Counted from the first letter of the stretch, positions 48,130 to 61,543 are shown. The stretch is 64,000 bases of DNA from Protostelium mycophagum (GCA_002081555.1 KV921073.1:1-64000); one strand, 5' to 3'. The notes: a model not told the origin generated them from the letters alone. Numbers and translations: made by a program.

Positions 48130-51100
48130 TTAATTTGCGACTTCAAAAGAGGAGTCGAATGTCTGCTTGAATCTGGTGCTCAAATTCTGGAACAGATTAG
48201 CTGTAGCTTCTGCAGAAGCGACATCTCTTGCTGTAGTCTCGGCACGTCTTCTCATCTCTGCAGTCAAAATCTATAAAGAATTATTATTCCGGCACAATAA
48301 ATGAATATAGAATGATTTCTGACCTGCAATATTAAACCGAACTCCCTGAGAGACTCCCACAATACTTCTGGTCTTATGCGGTTGTTCAACACCAAGGCCT
48401 TCTTATTTCCGTGTCTCAAGAAGTCCACAATGTAGGCGTTGTACTTGATGTTGGTGTTGATATCCACAGTAGGGAGAATAGATCTGTCAACAGGTATTCC
48501 TGATCTCAATGTGCTGCATAGTTCACCCAATGACTCCACATCTGTTTGGATCACTCCTGCAAAGTTGGACAGGTACTCGATGCCACCTCCGTAAGAATCG
48601 ATCTACAAATTTAATTAGCAAATAATCAGCAGTAAGATAACAAAAGACATGAATAATTATTACCTTTGCAGAGAGTTTGCTCTTTTCCTTCTTTGGAGTG
48701 ATTTCTACAGAGGAGAGAGGCATGACATTGTCAGTTCCGAGCTGCTTTCCAAACTCCTTTGCAAACCACGCCGCAAAGTCTCTGGCGTACACTGTCAATC
48801 TCTTCTCGTGTTCCAAGAGGTGAGATTTAAAGTCTTCTGGCAGTGGTGGCAATAACACCAAAGAGGGTCCTGACTCTCTGCTGTGACTGTCGTGGAGCGC
48901 GACCTGTGATGATATGAATAAATAACCTTTATTGTGCTGTTTACCTTGCAGAATATGTTGGCTAATACTTCAGCCAATCTGATGACTTGCTCAGGGTCAT
49001 TGGCGGTTCTCTGGGTGAGATTATCAAATAAGGAAGATCTCAATAATGAGGTGATCCAGAAGTTGACGGGATCAAGCCAGTAGAGATGGTAGGCGAGTGC
49101 TCCTGATTCTATTGGCATTCCGTTAGTGTCCACAACTCTCTCTCTCAACAAGTATTCAGCACTCAATAAAAGATGAGATCCGGTGACTAATTCCTTGGGA
49201 ATTCCGACCTATTAATATGAGATGTAGAAGAAAGGAATGGCATTACCTTGCTGCTAGAACGGTTGAAGAACAATGGGTGGGATATGAAGGTACGTGCCAT
49301 GCTGACCACTTGGTCATCCTTATTGGCGGCATAATTGATCAATAGACGGAGCACTGATGTCGGGGTGACTGGTGAGCTGCTGATAACAGAGGGCAATCTA
49401 TTAGCCAGCAATCTCTTGATCTTGCTTGCAGGTAATCCCGCTAGTATCACCCTTCCCTCTAAATCGAATCCTGCATGTGATGAATATTGATATGTTAATA
49501 CAATAATAAATTACCTCTTCTTCCAGCACGTCCAGCCATCTGTCTGAATTGTACACCGTTGATGAGTATGCTGTCTCTGCATATGATGACACATTTACAT
49601 GGCATGTTGAGACCGAGAGATAGAGTGGCAGTACCAAAGATGACCGCAAGCTGCTTGAGTCTAAACATTCTCTCCACGGCCTTTCTGTAACCCTTATCCA
49701 CACCACCGTGGTGTATTCCTATCCCTCTCAACAATGCTTGTACCAATGGATCTCTAGGTTCTGCCTTCTTCCAGTGCTCCTTGATATCGTCCATAGTAAT
49801 GGATATATTCTTAGGGAAGAACGCGTATTGTGCATCCACCTTTCCGATGAGGTTCAGCTTGTTCTGCATGTCTAAGAGGTTCTTGTATCTGTTCTCCACA
49901 TCTGGTGGAATGGCCTTCCCTTCGCTATTCGCTTGTTCTATGATATCTCTGTCCCTCTTGGCTCTCACTGATTCTTTATCTATCGCCTCTATCAACTTGT
50001 CGATCTGTCCTTGTGTTCCTGATGTTATATCAACAATCTGTTTCTGTGAGCAACGAACTTACCCTTCTGTCTTCTGTGTTCTGCCTCGGCGTTGCCCAAC
50101 TTGTTTGATAAGGAGAGTGCTAGTGCCTCACATCCTGCTCTTGATAAATGGAATACAATTGTGGGGAGTAATTCTTTGGCCTTCAGCTCGTTCAGAATTT
50201 TGAAGACGTCCTCTTCGTCTTTGCATTCGTGAGTGAGCATCCCGGGGTCGTGCTTGTTTATAGCTTCCTCTGTCTTTTCACTCTGCTCCAATAGACACTT
50301 TAAGAACAACTGATGATGTCAGCCTAAATCTAGATCATTATCTTACCTTCTTCACAGATTCCTCATATGCGGCAGCATCCTTCATCGATATATTCCATGT
50401 CTTTTGGTCTTCTAAATAAGCAAAGTATTTCTCTGGTTGGAGTGCTCTCAATTCATCCTCAATACCTATATTATCATCATCATCCATATACTATATCTAT
50501 ATACTATATTTATCTATATACTATACATCTATATACTATTCAGTTGATAATACCTGGTATTCCAGATAATACATCGAGAGCTTGTATACAATCCTCAGGT
50601 AATAATTTGATATCGGGGAGCTCCTTGTCTTGCTTGACCGCTTTGATGTTCAATGCGAATAGAGGGTTGAGACTCTGGTTATTTCCCTTCTGGTCAACAT
50701 AGGATAACTTGAGATAGTTGTATCTCTCCTTATAATGCACGAGATGCATCTTGCGTCCCTGGAGATATCATTCTATTGTAGATTAAATATGAATACCTTT
50801 GACTGAGAGATTCCTGACATCCAAGAGTACAAGTGGTCGAGGTTTCCTATGGTAGCAGAGAGAGCGAGGAATGGGCAGTTGATGGACAATAATAATCTCT
50901 GCCATACTTCACCATTCTCTTGTCCCATACAATGTATCTCATCAAGAATAACGAACTTAATCGTCTTCGTCCATCCGAGTTTCGCCGGGTTGAGCATCAA
51001 CTGCTCAAGACAGGGAGGTACGGTGATCAAGACTTGACAATTGTCCAAGTTCTATCCAAGTCAATGATAGATATTCAATCTATAAACAGGGTATATCTCA

Positions 51101-54100
51101 TATATTATATATTTATATTATTATATATTACAGTATATTATATATATCAATTACCCTCTTGTAGTCTCTCGTAAAAACTCCGCACAAGAATTTACCGGGA
51201 TTTCTGTATGTCTTTGAAAATCTTGCAGACACCTATGTAAATTAATTATATATCTATGTTGACATATTAGGAGGATGAGTACCTCAGCCTCCATTTGGTT
51301 GACAAGTGCCTTTGTGGGAGCGACAAAGACGATGACTGAAGAACTGTCGAGACGCAATATAGATTCCATAGCATAAAAGGAAATAAAAGTCTTTCCACTA
51401 CTGGTAGCGGCACAGATGAGAGCAGATTCCTCAGCATCCACAACATCTAATAATTGCTTCTGCCAGTCATCCGGCATGAAGGAGACCCTGAGATCTTGAG
51501 ACTTTCCTCCTGGTCTCTTCAAGTTGTAGGATAAGTTTAAGAGCTGATGTCTTATCGCTGATATTCCCCTCTTGCTGCTCACTTTGGTTGGCTTCAGTCC
51601 GCTTCCTTTTGTGTCCAGGTATTTCTCCACATCCGTTACAAAGTCGCTGAAGCCTATTCGTGTCACCATTATATCCTCTCTATAATCCTACCTGTTAATG
51701 CTGCGGATTTCATTAATTGTGTCTTCTGCTGTGGGGTAATGGCATCTGGTGGTGCTGATCGTAGTACCAATTGTAAATTGCAGAATATCTGCTCAATCAC
51801 CTATATTGCATTACATCTATATCATCAAATATACACACCTTCTCTTGTCTTCCGTCATCCTTGGTGGACATATAATTTAGATATTCTAAGACAGCCAAGA
51901 TAGCGTCCACTCCGACACTGTGCTGTTCTTCACGGAAGCATTGTACTGCGAATCTCTCTATTGTATTCACGAGTTTCCTGACTTCATTGCTCTGTACAAG
52001 ATCAGTATGGTGTGGGATATTCATACAATCTCACAGAATGCTTATTGTCTTTCATCAACTTCTTGAGCTGTGCGTTGTCATTGTCTAATTTGGCTTGGTG
52101 TGAGTTCTGTGTCTGTGTGTGCTTCTTCTGCTTATTTGCTATGATCATTGCATCCTTCTTCTTGATCACTGGCTTAGCTCCCTTCTGCTTCTTTCCTTTG
52201 CTGCTCTCCTCCTATACTTCTTCAATCTTTACTCAAGATAGATCCATTACCGAGGGTGCTGCAGGCTTGTCATTAACGGATAACGACTCTTGAGCAGTTC
52301 TGATTTTCCTCTGTCTCTCTATGTTGGTGTCCTCCTGTGCAAGTACTACCCTCTTGGCAGGACTGTCGACTAAGAGATTAGCTGCATACTTGGACAGTGC
52401 TGCCTCTTGTCTCTGAGCTAACTTCATCTGTCTCCACTTTTTCATTTCAATTTCTGGCTTCTTCTCAAACTCGAAATATTTCAAGTTGTCTTCAGCCAGT
52501 CGTGCGACGTAATTATCATCTACTGTCTCCTCTCCCTCTACATCCCCTCCCTTAATCCTCTTTGCGCATAAATCTATCCTTATAAGATATCTTTATCATG
52601 ATATCTTCATACCAGGTATAGCCTTGTATAACAGTTTGTTTGTGTAAGTCATCTTGATTGGCTCAGAGCTGCCACAGTCCTTCATCTTAGCGATCTATAT
52701 GGATGAATGTATGTTTATATCAATGGAATACCTTATCGATATACTGGTTTAGTTTTAATTCGGACTTCTTGGGGATATTTATACCCCGAGTGACGTTATT
52801 CCATCTCTGTTCATTAATGATAGGAGTATCTATGATTGCAGTGATGGCGTATAATCTCCCATCGATAAGATCTATGATAGATCCTCTCTCCTCTTGACTG
52901 ATCTCCTCCTTCATTATTCTATCTATGATATCTGCTCCCTCTACCGATACCCTCTTTATGAATTGTGAGAGTATTTTTGCTTCCTCACTATGGTTGAATT
53001 CTTCTGGTAACACAACATTTCTGGAGGACAGATCTGTCTCGTCTAAAGCATCTATGTAATTGCAGAATGCTCTGGCACATGACACCTCAAGTCCATTGAT
53101 CTATATTCATCAGATCACACCTTTACCCTTTGTATTACCTCATTTCCTTTCAGCAGTATAGACCGTAATGCTGTGCTCAATAATCTGCTCCTCATATTAT
53201 TATCCTGTAGTATTTCGATACCTTTAAATAATTAATCTATATATATTATATATATCTACATATAAATCTATATATATCACCTTCTGATTGCTTCTTCTTC
53301 TGTTGAAGGAAATAGGATGCAATGTGATTAGAAAAGGTGGGGATGTGATCTAATAATGCATCTGTAGGTTCAGCAGAGAATGCCAATATCTTAGATCCAT
53401 CAAAAGAGAGCTGATCGAGATCCAGGACGTGTTGACGCCTCAATACAGTGAAAGCACCCCTTTGTACTATCTGGATATATTCATCATCCACATCCTCACT
53501 CTTCTTCTCGCTCAGATTAAATAGATAGAATGCAGGCTGTTATTTGTCAAATATATTATATTATACAGAGTAAAGAGGTATATATACCTGATATCTAGAG
53601 GTGTAAGAGGCCCAAGCTTCTGGGTTAGCCCAGGGGTATTCTACATGATCTATAGACAGTTCTGTGTTCTTTTCCAAATGGTGTATGAGTTGCTTCCTGA
53701 GGAGTCCCTTACTTCCTCCCCAACCCTCTTGTGACTCTTTAAAGAAGAAAATGCGAAAGGTTCCATTTCTTGATTGAACATCTTCTAAAAACTTCTCGAT
53801 CACCCACAACACGGAGAGACTCTGCCCTCCATAGCGATAACCCAAGCTATTTTGCTCTAAACCCCAAGATAATAACCCATCTCCAGAGAGAAGGAATAAC
53901 TCTGTGGCTCCAAATTCTGCAAGGAAGTCTATGTAGTGAAAGGGAACAGTGCGTTCGATCTGTTTGATAACCTCTAATATATTCTCACCAAGAGCAGCTG
54001 TATCCTCTGCCTGTAGCCACTCAGCACACATCAAACAAGATCATCACCTTGATTCCTTTGATGGTCTCGATAATATTTTGTATATCCTTATCAGTTGTTT

Positions 54101-54260
54101 CATTAACATCAGCTAGTTTGTTGAGAGTTTCGACATCCTCAAGACCAGCGAATTCATTTTTAATTGTATCTACGCAAATTAGAAAAATAAAGAAGTTCCT
54201 GATACCTGTTTGTTCGCTCGACATTATTGAAGAGCGTGCAGCGTTTTGTGATGAAGACAA
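48130..54260 (-). CDS. DDX60: DDX60-like Ski2-family RNA helicase
   Basis: A large multi-exon gene starting MSSSQNAARSSIMSSEQT. The N-terminal region has the DDX60-type block FGATELFLLSGDGLL with YGGQSLSVLWVIEKFL and FRIFFFKES. The helicase core follows: ICAATSSGKTFISFYA (motif I), FVAPTKALVNQMEAE, FVILDEIHCMGQENGEVW (motif II, DEIH), PFLALSATIGN (III), then IFGTATLSLGLNMPC and FRQMAGRAGRRG (VI). The C-terminus ends FDSSFEVAN. Human DDX60 modulates innate antiviral RNA sensing; in protists and fungi the family's function is unknown, with RNA surveillance a fair guess. All core motifs are intact. Introns are extremely AT-rich (for example 51,070-51,150). Confidence 0.88.
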
Positions 54261-54344
54261 TCGATGTGATCCACGTATTTTTTCCGGAAATCATCCATCG
54301 CATTCGCTGAATCAGGATCCGCGATTTGAGAAGAACTCGCCCAA

Positions 54345-54420
54345 CAAGAACCAACAACACCACATCAAGAGCTTCTCCAAGATATTCAGGTGAGGACTCC
54401 TTGCCGTCATAATATCGGTC
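54345..54420 (+). pseudogene. Degraded copy of a SAP-CSRNP exon-intron junction
   Basis: The stretch CAAGAACCAACAACACCAC, a 3' part TTCTCC-AGATATTCAG and the following donor and intron start (GTGAG...CTCCTTGCCGT) closely match 33,114-33,210 of the SAP-CSRNP gene. About 20 bp of the exon is missing and several bases differ. It lies between the DDX60 start and the Ecm33-like stop, outside any recognised exon. Confidence 0.6.
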
Positions 54421-54486
54421 TTATTATATCATCAACAAACTCGCACAAGGACAATAAAAGTGTAAAGATGTTTCGTTTATCAGTTT

Positions 54487-56705
54487 TTACAGCAATGAAA
54501 GGAGCAGGGAGAGGATGACGAATACAGAGGCAGTCACCACAGAGGAGGTGCCGGTTGGTTGGCCTCCAGTTGTGCGAGTAGAGCGAGTTCCGTCTAAAGA
54601 GCTGGATGCTCCAGTGGGATTATTGTTGCTGTTGGTGGGGGTAGGTCCAGTTCCCTGGTTGGTCGTAGTTGTTTGACTTGGGGAGCCACCAGAACCACCA
54701 CTGACGACAGTGACAGGGGTGAGGGAAGCACCCGTAGTTGTGTAGGTGGCGAAGGTGGGAACTTTGCATGTGGAGGCTCCGAGAACGTTGCCTGAAGAGC
54801 CGCAGAGATTCTTTTGCAGGTCGGAGTTGACCGATGGGCAAGTTTGGGAGTCGACATTGCTGCATGTGGAGCAAATTTTGCCACAGCTCCCGGAAAGAGT
54901 TCCAACTGTGGCTGTGCATGATTGAGCGTTGTTGGTAACTTGGAACTTAGTGGCACTGACGAGACCAGTGAATGTGGCGGTGTTGAGGGCACCAGTGTTA
55001 AGGGTGACAGCACCAGCACATGTGAGATCCGGGGCGCTGATGGTGGTGATTGCATTTCCACTGATGGAAAGGTATGCGGTCTGGACAAGCTTGCCGAGAT
55101 TGACCGAGGTGAGGGTGTTGTCTGAAATCGAGATGGAAGGGGAGGACCATGAGGAGCCGGATGTTGCCGTGAGAGTCTGCAAACCGGTGTTACCGCTGAC
55201 AGAGAATACCGGGGTTGCGAAACTTGTGCTTCCCGCGGTGTAAGGAATACTGTTGGTGAATACGTTGGAGTTGTTCACGAGAGATCCGATGAATCCCAAG
55301 TTATTAAAGACAAGACTACCCAGGGTGTTTTGGGAAACGGTGAGGCTATCCGTAACGTATAATTGATTGAAGAGTACGGCTGCAGAGGAGGCACCCACAT
55401 TGTTGGTGAATTGGACCTGTTGGGCTCCTGCAAGACCGCTGATATCGAAGGTTGTGGTTGAGCCTTGGGTACCGGTAATCTGAAACTGTCCTTTAACATA
55501 GAAAGTGGTATTGGCAGCGAATTGTCCAGTGATAGAATTGCCGGAAAGTAGCAAATTGCCTTCAATGTAGAGGAGCTGGGGGAAGTACAAGTTGGAGAAA
55601 AAGTTGTTGTTTAACTGAACAGATCCGAAAGTGATGTTCTGAATTCCGATGACAGCGTTGAGGGGGCTAGATGCCTGTCCATTGGAGGTGAAAGAGAAAG
55701 GTGTGTCGGATGGGGCGTTGCTTACGAGTCCTTTTGGCATGTAAAAGCTGGTGAGTGAGGGGTTCCCGGTGATTTGGATGACATCATCTGCGTACTGAAG
55801 GTTGGCAAGAGAGATGCTGGTCAATCCATTGTTGGACTGAATGTTCACTGATCCGTTCATTCTGGTGAGTCCGTCAAAGGCGAGGGGGAAGGAACCTTCA
55901 TTGCTCTCAATGTTGATGCTCGAGAGTGAGACAGGGTTGAGGACAAGGTTCTCGATTTTGCGGTTGAGGTTGATCTTGAATTCATCAGCTACACTGAGGG
56001 GTGAGGGAATGCTCAGTCCAGAGAGAGAGTTGTTGGTGATAAAGATCTGGAAGGCGGAAGTGAGTTTAGGGAGAGAAACGGTCAAGCCAGTTTGTCCAGT
56101 GAGACCGTTCTGTGATATGGTCATAGTGTTGGTGCTGACCAAGTTGGGGAATGATACAGTTCCAACAGCTCCGTCCAAACCTTGGTTAGTTCCTCCACCA
56201 ATAGTGAGCTCTCCGTCTCCAGTTGACACAAGCCCGATGACACAGTTGGTGAGCTTCAAGTTGTTCTGGAAGACCACGGCAGCTGCTGCACCACTTTCAA
56301 GAGTGATAGGTCCTGGTGCAGAGAAGGTCTGGAGGTTGGGTGCGTTAATAAGTCTGAACACTCCAGAAGAGCCGATATTTGCAGTGAAGGTGGTAAGAGC
56401 GGGGAGGTCGATTTCGGTGGCAAGGGAACCATCGATACTGATTCCGAAGTCGGTGATGGTTGTCAAGGAGGGAAGGCTGATCTTATCGACGAGAGAACCC
56501 ACACCGAAGACAATACCAGGGAGTTCAGTACACGGAGAATAATTGGTCAGGTCTTGGGTGGAATTGATATAAGCCACCTGGTCAGCGGTAGAGGGACAAT
56601 TTACAGCGTAACCTTCAAGGGTCAGAATGCTTGCATGCGGACAAAGTAGTTACCAAAAGAGAAGCAGAGACCAAGAAGGAAGAGAGAGTACAGTGTGTGC
56701 TTCAT
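54487..56705 (-). CDS. Ecm33/Sps2-like GPI-anchored receptor-L-domain protein
   Basis: Two exons, 56654-56705 and 54487-56612. A signal peptide (MKHTLYSLFLLGLCFSFG) leads into NCPSTADQVAYINSTQDL and SPCTELPGIVFGVG, then many leucine-rich-like strand repeats (such as SLPSLTTITDFGISIDG, ISLANLQYADDVIQITGNPS), as in fungal Ecm33/Sps2 and receptor L domains. Near the end a Cys-rich block (CGKICSTCSNVDSQTC) precedes a Ser/Thr/Gly/Asn-rich stalk and a hydrophobic C-terminus (VVTASVFVILSLLLSLL), a GPI-anchor signal. About 715 residues. Likely a cell-surface or spore-wall protein; the ligand is unknown. Divergent from SAICAR synthetase. Confidence 0.82.
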
Positions 56706-56956
56706 CTCTGTCGTCGTTAGAATCGAAGGGGTGTGGTGCGCTCGAGTGTTTCGTGCGAGAAGTGACCCGAAGAGAAACGGTTTTTCGGTTTGGAGTTTTC
56801 CTCCAAATCTCGGGTTTGAAAATCAATATGTTAAAAAAACCGTCCCCTCCCTCGTTTATTACCGAGTGATGTGCGGTAATTTGGAATTTCTTTGGTGTGA
56901 CACTCGCAGATTGCGAATTCAGAACTTCTTCGACTTCGGGAAACGGCAGAGAAAAG

Positions 56957-58135
56957 ATGACTTCATTGCTGGAAGAGAGAAGTGTTCTCAGCACCACAAA
57001 GAATGTTCTAAAAGATGAGTCTTGGGTCAGAAAGGAGGGAAAAGTCAGAGATTCGTTTTTTAAGGAGAATCAAGTGCTTCTGATCACCACCGACCGTATC
57101 AGCGCCTTCGACAGACATTTGGCTTCCATACCCTACAAGGGCCAAGTATGTTGAGAATGTTTAATCATGATTGATGGTTATGAGGTTTTGAATCAAGTGA
57201 GTGCTTGGTGGTTTGAACAAACAAGACACATAGTTCCCAACCATTTAATCTCTATACCCGATCCAAATGTCTCTCTCTGTAAGAAATGTAAAGTCTTTCC
57301 AATTGAGTTTGTTGTTAGGGGCTTTATAACCGGTAATTACAAAGAAATGATCGATTTGATATTGAGGTTAGCCTTCAGGAACGACTGGGACCTCTCTTTG
57401 GACACATTACGAGAAGGGAGAGCGACTGTATTGTGGAATACAATTTCCAGAAGGTTTGAAAAAGAATCAAAGGTTACAGGAGCCCATCTTAACCCCCACA
57501 ACGAAGGACGATCAGCATGATGAACTCATCTCAGAACAAGAGATAGTCAAAAAGGTGAGCAAATAATGATGAGATTGTGAATTCCCTCCTGAAGGAGTAG
57601 GGATTGATGAGCGCTGAGGATTTGAGCATAGTGAAGGAGAAAGCACTCAAGCTTTTTGCGTACGGTCAGGAGTTAGCTGCAAAGAATGGATTGATATTGG
57701 TGGATACTAAATATGAATTTGGGAAGGATCCTCAAGGGAATATTATCATAGTCGATGAAATGCACACACCGGACAGCAGCAGGTAGCAGAAGCTATATCA
57801 TATTTGAATGACGGAAATAGATATTGGATACTCAACAGCTATGAAAAGCGTCTCGAAGGAGGATTAGAACCTGAGAGCATAGATAAAGACATCATCAGAA
57901 GATGGTACAGAGAACGTTGTGACCCTTACACACAAGAAATTTTACCGGAAGCTCCTCAGGAGCTCAAGATCACTCTTGCAGAGGTCAGTAATGTTATTAC
58001 AACACTGAATATATATTTGTACAGAGATATATTCAGCTGTACGAGATGATTACTGGTGAGAAGTTTAATTATGGGAATGCTAAGGAGTCAATCGAGGAGA
58101 GAATAGTTCATTCCCTCAAAGGCATCATCGAATAA
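56957..58135 (+). CDS. purC: SAICAR synthetase (phosphoribosylaminoimidazole-succinocarboxamide synthase)
   Basis: Purine pathway step joining aspartate to CAIR with ATP. Exons read [70 protein letters not shown] spliced to [19 protein letters not shown], then [31 protein letters not shown] and HTPDSSR followed by YWI. The last exons are [14 protein letters not shown] and [17 protein letters not shown]. All family blocks are present, so the enzyme looks whole, monofunctional and fungal/plant-like (not fused to CAIR carboxylase). Start at MTSLLEERS (56957); stop 58133-58135. Shares a divergent promoter of about 250 bp with the Ecm33-like gene. Confidence 0.95.
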
Positions 58136-58218
58136 AATCTGCAATTCTCTTCCAATGCGTAAATGTGATTGTTTACGTATACATGGGAAAAGTGCATTTG
58201 AAGAGAATTGACCCATCC

Positions 58219-59519
58219 ATGAAAAAACGGGGTAGAGAGCCAGATCAAATTGAAGAAACAACGCTGAAGAGTAGAACTTGGAGTGAACAAACTATTCGCA
58301 TTGAGGAGAGTTTAGACAACCTAAAGGTAGTCCCTGCGATCTTAACAATACCAACCAAATATAGAGAATGGACCCTCTTCGAGTTCTTCCGGAGGAAATG
58401 GCACAAGCTGTGTTGATGTGTCTCGAGGCGAAAGATTTAGTCACGTAAGGCAGTTTCTGTTTCTATGATTGAGTATGAAGGTGCTCTGGAGTATCGAAAC
58501 TTTGGCATCGAATGTGTGAGGATCATTCTGTTTGGACCGCTGCTTGCAAACAACTTTGGTCAGATAAGGTAATGTGTTCTGATTGATGCAATTCACACAG
58601 ATAGGTGTACGTACCTGCAGCTCTCAAGCAATTGAAAACAGAGGAACCCAAGAAGGCATATTTTAACTCTCTCAAGGACTCAAAGAGACAGTACATCACT
58701 GAAGAAGTATGTCACTCTATTTGATTGGGTTAATGCGTCTGCAGGAGCTCTGTAGCATCGAGTGGGAGTTTAGATTTAAAGCTGCGGCAGGGGAAGATTG
58801 GACAGAAAAGGACCCTTGGTGGAACGGACAGCCACCATATAAATATCTGTATGTAATAGCTCAAATCTCTCCTACCTCTCAATAGTACAGTTTCTCGTCC
58901 TCTGGGTCTTTGGTGATCCAGGCACCAAAGGATATGAAACCCTTGGCTGAGTGGTTAGAGGTTGAAAGGCACTGGCAGTGGACAGACAAAGTGTGTGGTC
59001 GGTCTGGACCAATTGGTAGCTTTCTGAAGGTGATGATTATATTCTAGATGATGGTTATAATAATGAGTTATATAGGTGAATAATTATCCACCGTATATAT
59101 TCTCTCGTATGAAGAATTGGGGATTCATAATGGAAAGCTGCTGGGTTGTACTCACAGGTTTCGCAATGCCAAAGAGAGGAGAGTCTCTGGAATTAGAAGA
59201 CGATCAACTCTCTGTCACAACAAAGATGGAAAGTCTCTTGGATCATGACAATGTAATTAATGGGTAGTAGATGCAAGAGGAAGCTATGGCGTATAATATA
59301 GGTGTACAGATCCCATTCTTTCAGAACTTGCCAACACAATTATTAAATTTGTTGGTACAACAAGGAACACTGAACACAGATGATTCTGATTCTGAACAAG
59401 GTAAATGGTATATCAATGTCTAAATATGAATGTATGCAGAGGAGGATGACTATGTGGTTGTGGACTGGAATGGATATGGATCAACAGAAGAAGCTGATGA
59501 AGAAGAAAGTAGTGTATAA
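58219..59519 (+). CDS. F-box protein
   Basis: After a short charged first exon (MKKRGREPDQIEETTL) the spliced frame gives LRVLPEEMAQAVLMCLEAKD, then LVTCSGVSKLWHRMCEDHSV and WTAACKQLWSDK, a complete F-box. F-box proteins bind Skp1 and bring substrates to SCF ubiquitin ligases. The C-terminal part (YITEEELCSIEWEFRFK; AGEDWTEKDPWW; WGFIMESCWVVLTGFAMP) looks like a folded, conserved domain of plant-type single-domain F-box proteins, but I do not recognise a named repeat. It ends in an acidic tail (ADEEESSV). Upstream in-frame Met codons at 58,165 and 58,183 are alternative starts. The stop is 16 bp from that of SSRP1. Confidence 0.8.
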
Positions 59520-59535
59520 AGAGGATATTGGAAGT

Positions 59536-61543
59536 CTATTCTGACCTTTTAGACTTCTTATCTCTCTTATCCTTCTTGTCCCTCTTGTCCTTCTTCTCCT
59601 TCTTGTCCTTCTTTCTCTTCTTGTCCTTTTCCTTCTCCACATCCTCCTTACTCTCTCCCTTCTCTACATCCTCTCCACTCTCTGCATCTGATCCTTCATC
59701 GAATCTGCATCTCTTATTCATCTATACACACTATCTCCTCACTCTTCTGGTACTTCCTCTTCATCTCCTGCAACAAAATCTTCGTCCTCCTCAGATTCAT
59801 CATCGTCATCATTATCCTGTCCTCCATAGCTTCTCTGTTCCCTCTTCTTCTCTGATATTGCCACCACCTGATTCGTTCAATACCAATTCTGTATCAATGA
59901 AATGACCTCTCCCTCTGGGGTCTTGATCTTCAATTTCTTCTGGATGATGAATGCTGACAAGTTGTTGTACTCTTGTATTTGGATACCGAGAAAGTTATGT
60001 GTGGTCCCACCACCGAGTGTGACTATAAGATCGAATGTCTTGCTTGCTGCGCTCGATCCTCCTCCGCTTAATCTCGAAAACTCTACATTCACAATCTCCT
60101 CGAGTCTTATATAAATTGGTGGCTTGTGGACAAACATAAATCCTCTCTCTAACGGGTACAAGAATCCGTCGTTCGCCTTCACAGTACATTTCACTGCAGA
60201 GGATTCCCCATAACTAGACTCAATTAATGTATACAATGCGAACTCATCTCAATACCTCTTGAATGAACCTGGTAACACCAACTTTCTTCCACTCATGACA
60301 GTCATAACACGGCTCATAACATCGTATAATTTGCCAGATAATCTGTCTCCAAATATCTTGGTGATCTCTTTAGTCTTATCATTGGATACACTGCACATCT
60401 TAGATATTGAAATATATATTTCAGACTCACTCTGGTGCGTTTACGGGAATGTCAACATCTTCTGATGCATCAAACTGTAATACAACATGTGGGTATCTCG
60501 TCTGTCCTTGTTTGATTGGAGGATCAAGGGTTATAACCAAGAAGATGTGTTTGTTATCAGGTTTGGGTAACTGTATGCATCTCGCGATATGATTGTAAGG
60601 TATCTTATAATCGTATGTCTTCCCTCTGAATTTCGCATTTCCTGCAAATAATTCCAGATCGTATCTTCCTCTTGGTGTGACGATTGTAACCTTACGTTGA
60701 TTATTATTGATATCTATTCCATCTTACCTGTTTGAATGTGAATAACCCCTTTCCTGAATCAGAATCGATATCAGCCTCTGAAAGAACCTATACAGGGTCA
60801 TAATCATCTCAACATACTTATCAAAATTCACCTTCTCGTGAAATATAGAAGCTTGGCTTTTTTCGTCAGAGTCAGACATCTGAGGAACATGGAATCTCAT
60901 CTCTACCAGTGAGTCTTCTGTCTCTGCTGTATCATACTGGTGGAATTCCAATGATATATCATTTTTCGTTCCAGGCTGTGAATGTGCTGTACATCTTGAT
61001 ACCTTCCACGCTTAGTTTTCTCAATATCTTACATAACACACCTCATTCAGTGGGATTTGAAATCCTCTTTTTGAATCAACCATCAAAGTGAGATCAGAGC
61101 CTGAATAATTGAGCACACAAACGACACTCAAAACGAACCTTCAAAGTTGGCGACACCCCAATTCCAACCTTTTGTGCATCTAATGATGGGTTGCAGCTCG
61201 ATTTTTAAATGCTCTTTCAAAGACTTTTCCAAGGGCTCAAATTCCTTCGGAATGATTAATGATCAAACGAAAACTTCTTCAAACCTGCTCTTTGAAGCCA
61301 TCAAATCTCGCATAACCTCTCTTCAATTTGACCTCCAGTTGAAAAGGCCTTCCAATTCTGATCCAATTAACACCTTTAATGTTATTTGCTTCGATGGTCT
61401 CGCTCGTGTTCTTGTGGCGCCAAGTTAATCCAGAAGGGGAGATCTTCAACGTACCAACCCCCTACAGCTCGGTCAACACTTCTCAATACTATAATACATA
61501 CCGAACCGCCCTTGGACACATTGCTGAACTCGTTCTGTGCCAT
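59536..61543 (-). CDS. SSRP1: FACT complex subunit SSRP1/Pob3, no HMG box
   Basis: Histone chaperone subunit partnering Spt16. Family blocks run MAQNEFSNVSKGGS, WRHKNTSETIEANNIK, YARFDGFKEQEFEPLEKSLK, TKGWNWGVANFEG, DISLEFHQYDTAETEDSLVE, TPRGRYDLELFAG, FRGKTYDYKIPYNHIARC, FLVITLDPPIKQGQTRYP, FGDRLSGKLYDVMSRVM and ANDGFLYPLERGFMFVHKPP. These cover the N-terminal domain and both PH-like domains. The C-terminus is only an acidic stretch (DDDDESEEDEDFV) and a Lys/Asp-rich tail (KKDKKEKKDKRDKKDK). The HMG box of animal SSRP1 is absent, as in yeast Pob3, so a separate small HMG protein (Nhp6-like) may serve. Start 61543, divergent from the RabGAP. Confidence 0.93.

Noticed and set aside
54049-54393. 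+ strand frame of 114 codons at the DDX60 5' end
   Set aside because: Overlaps the well-supported first DDX60 exons in antisense and ends in the stray SAP-CSRNP copy.
55841-56542. 233-codon + strand frame opposite the Ecm33-like gene
   Set aside because: Shadow of a biased, repetitive coding sequence; the - strand has a signal peptide, repeats and a GPI signal.
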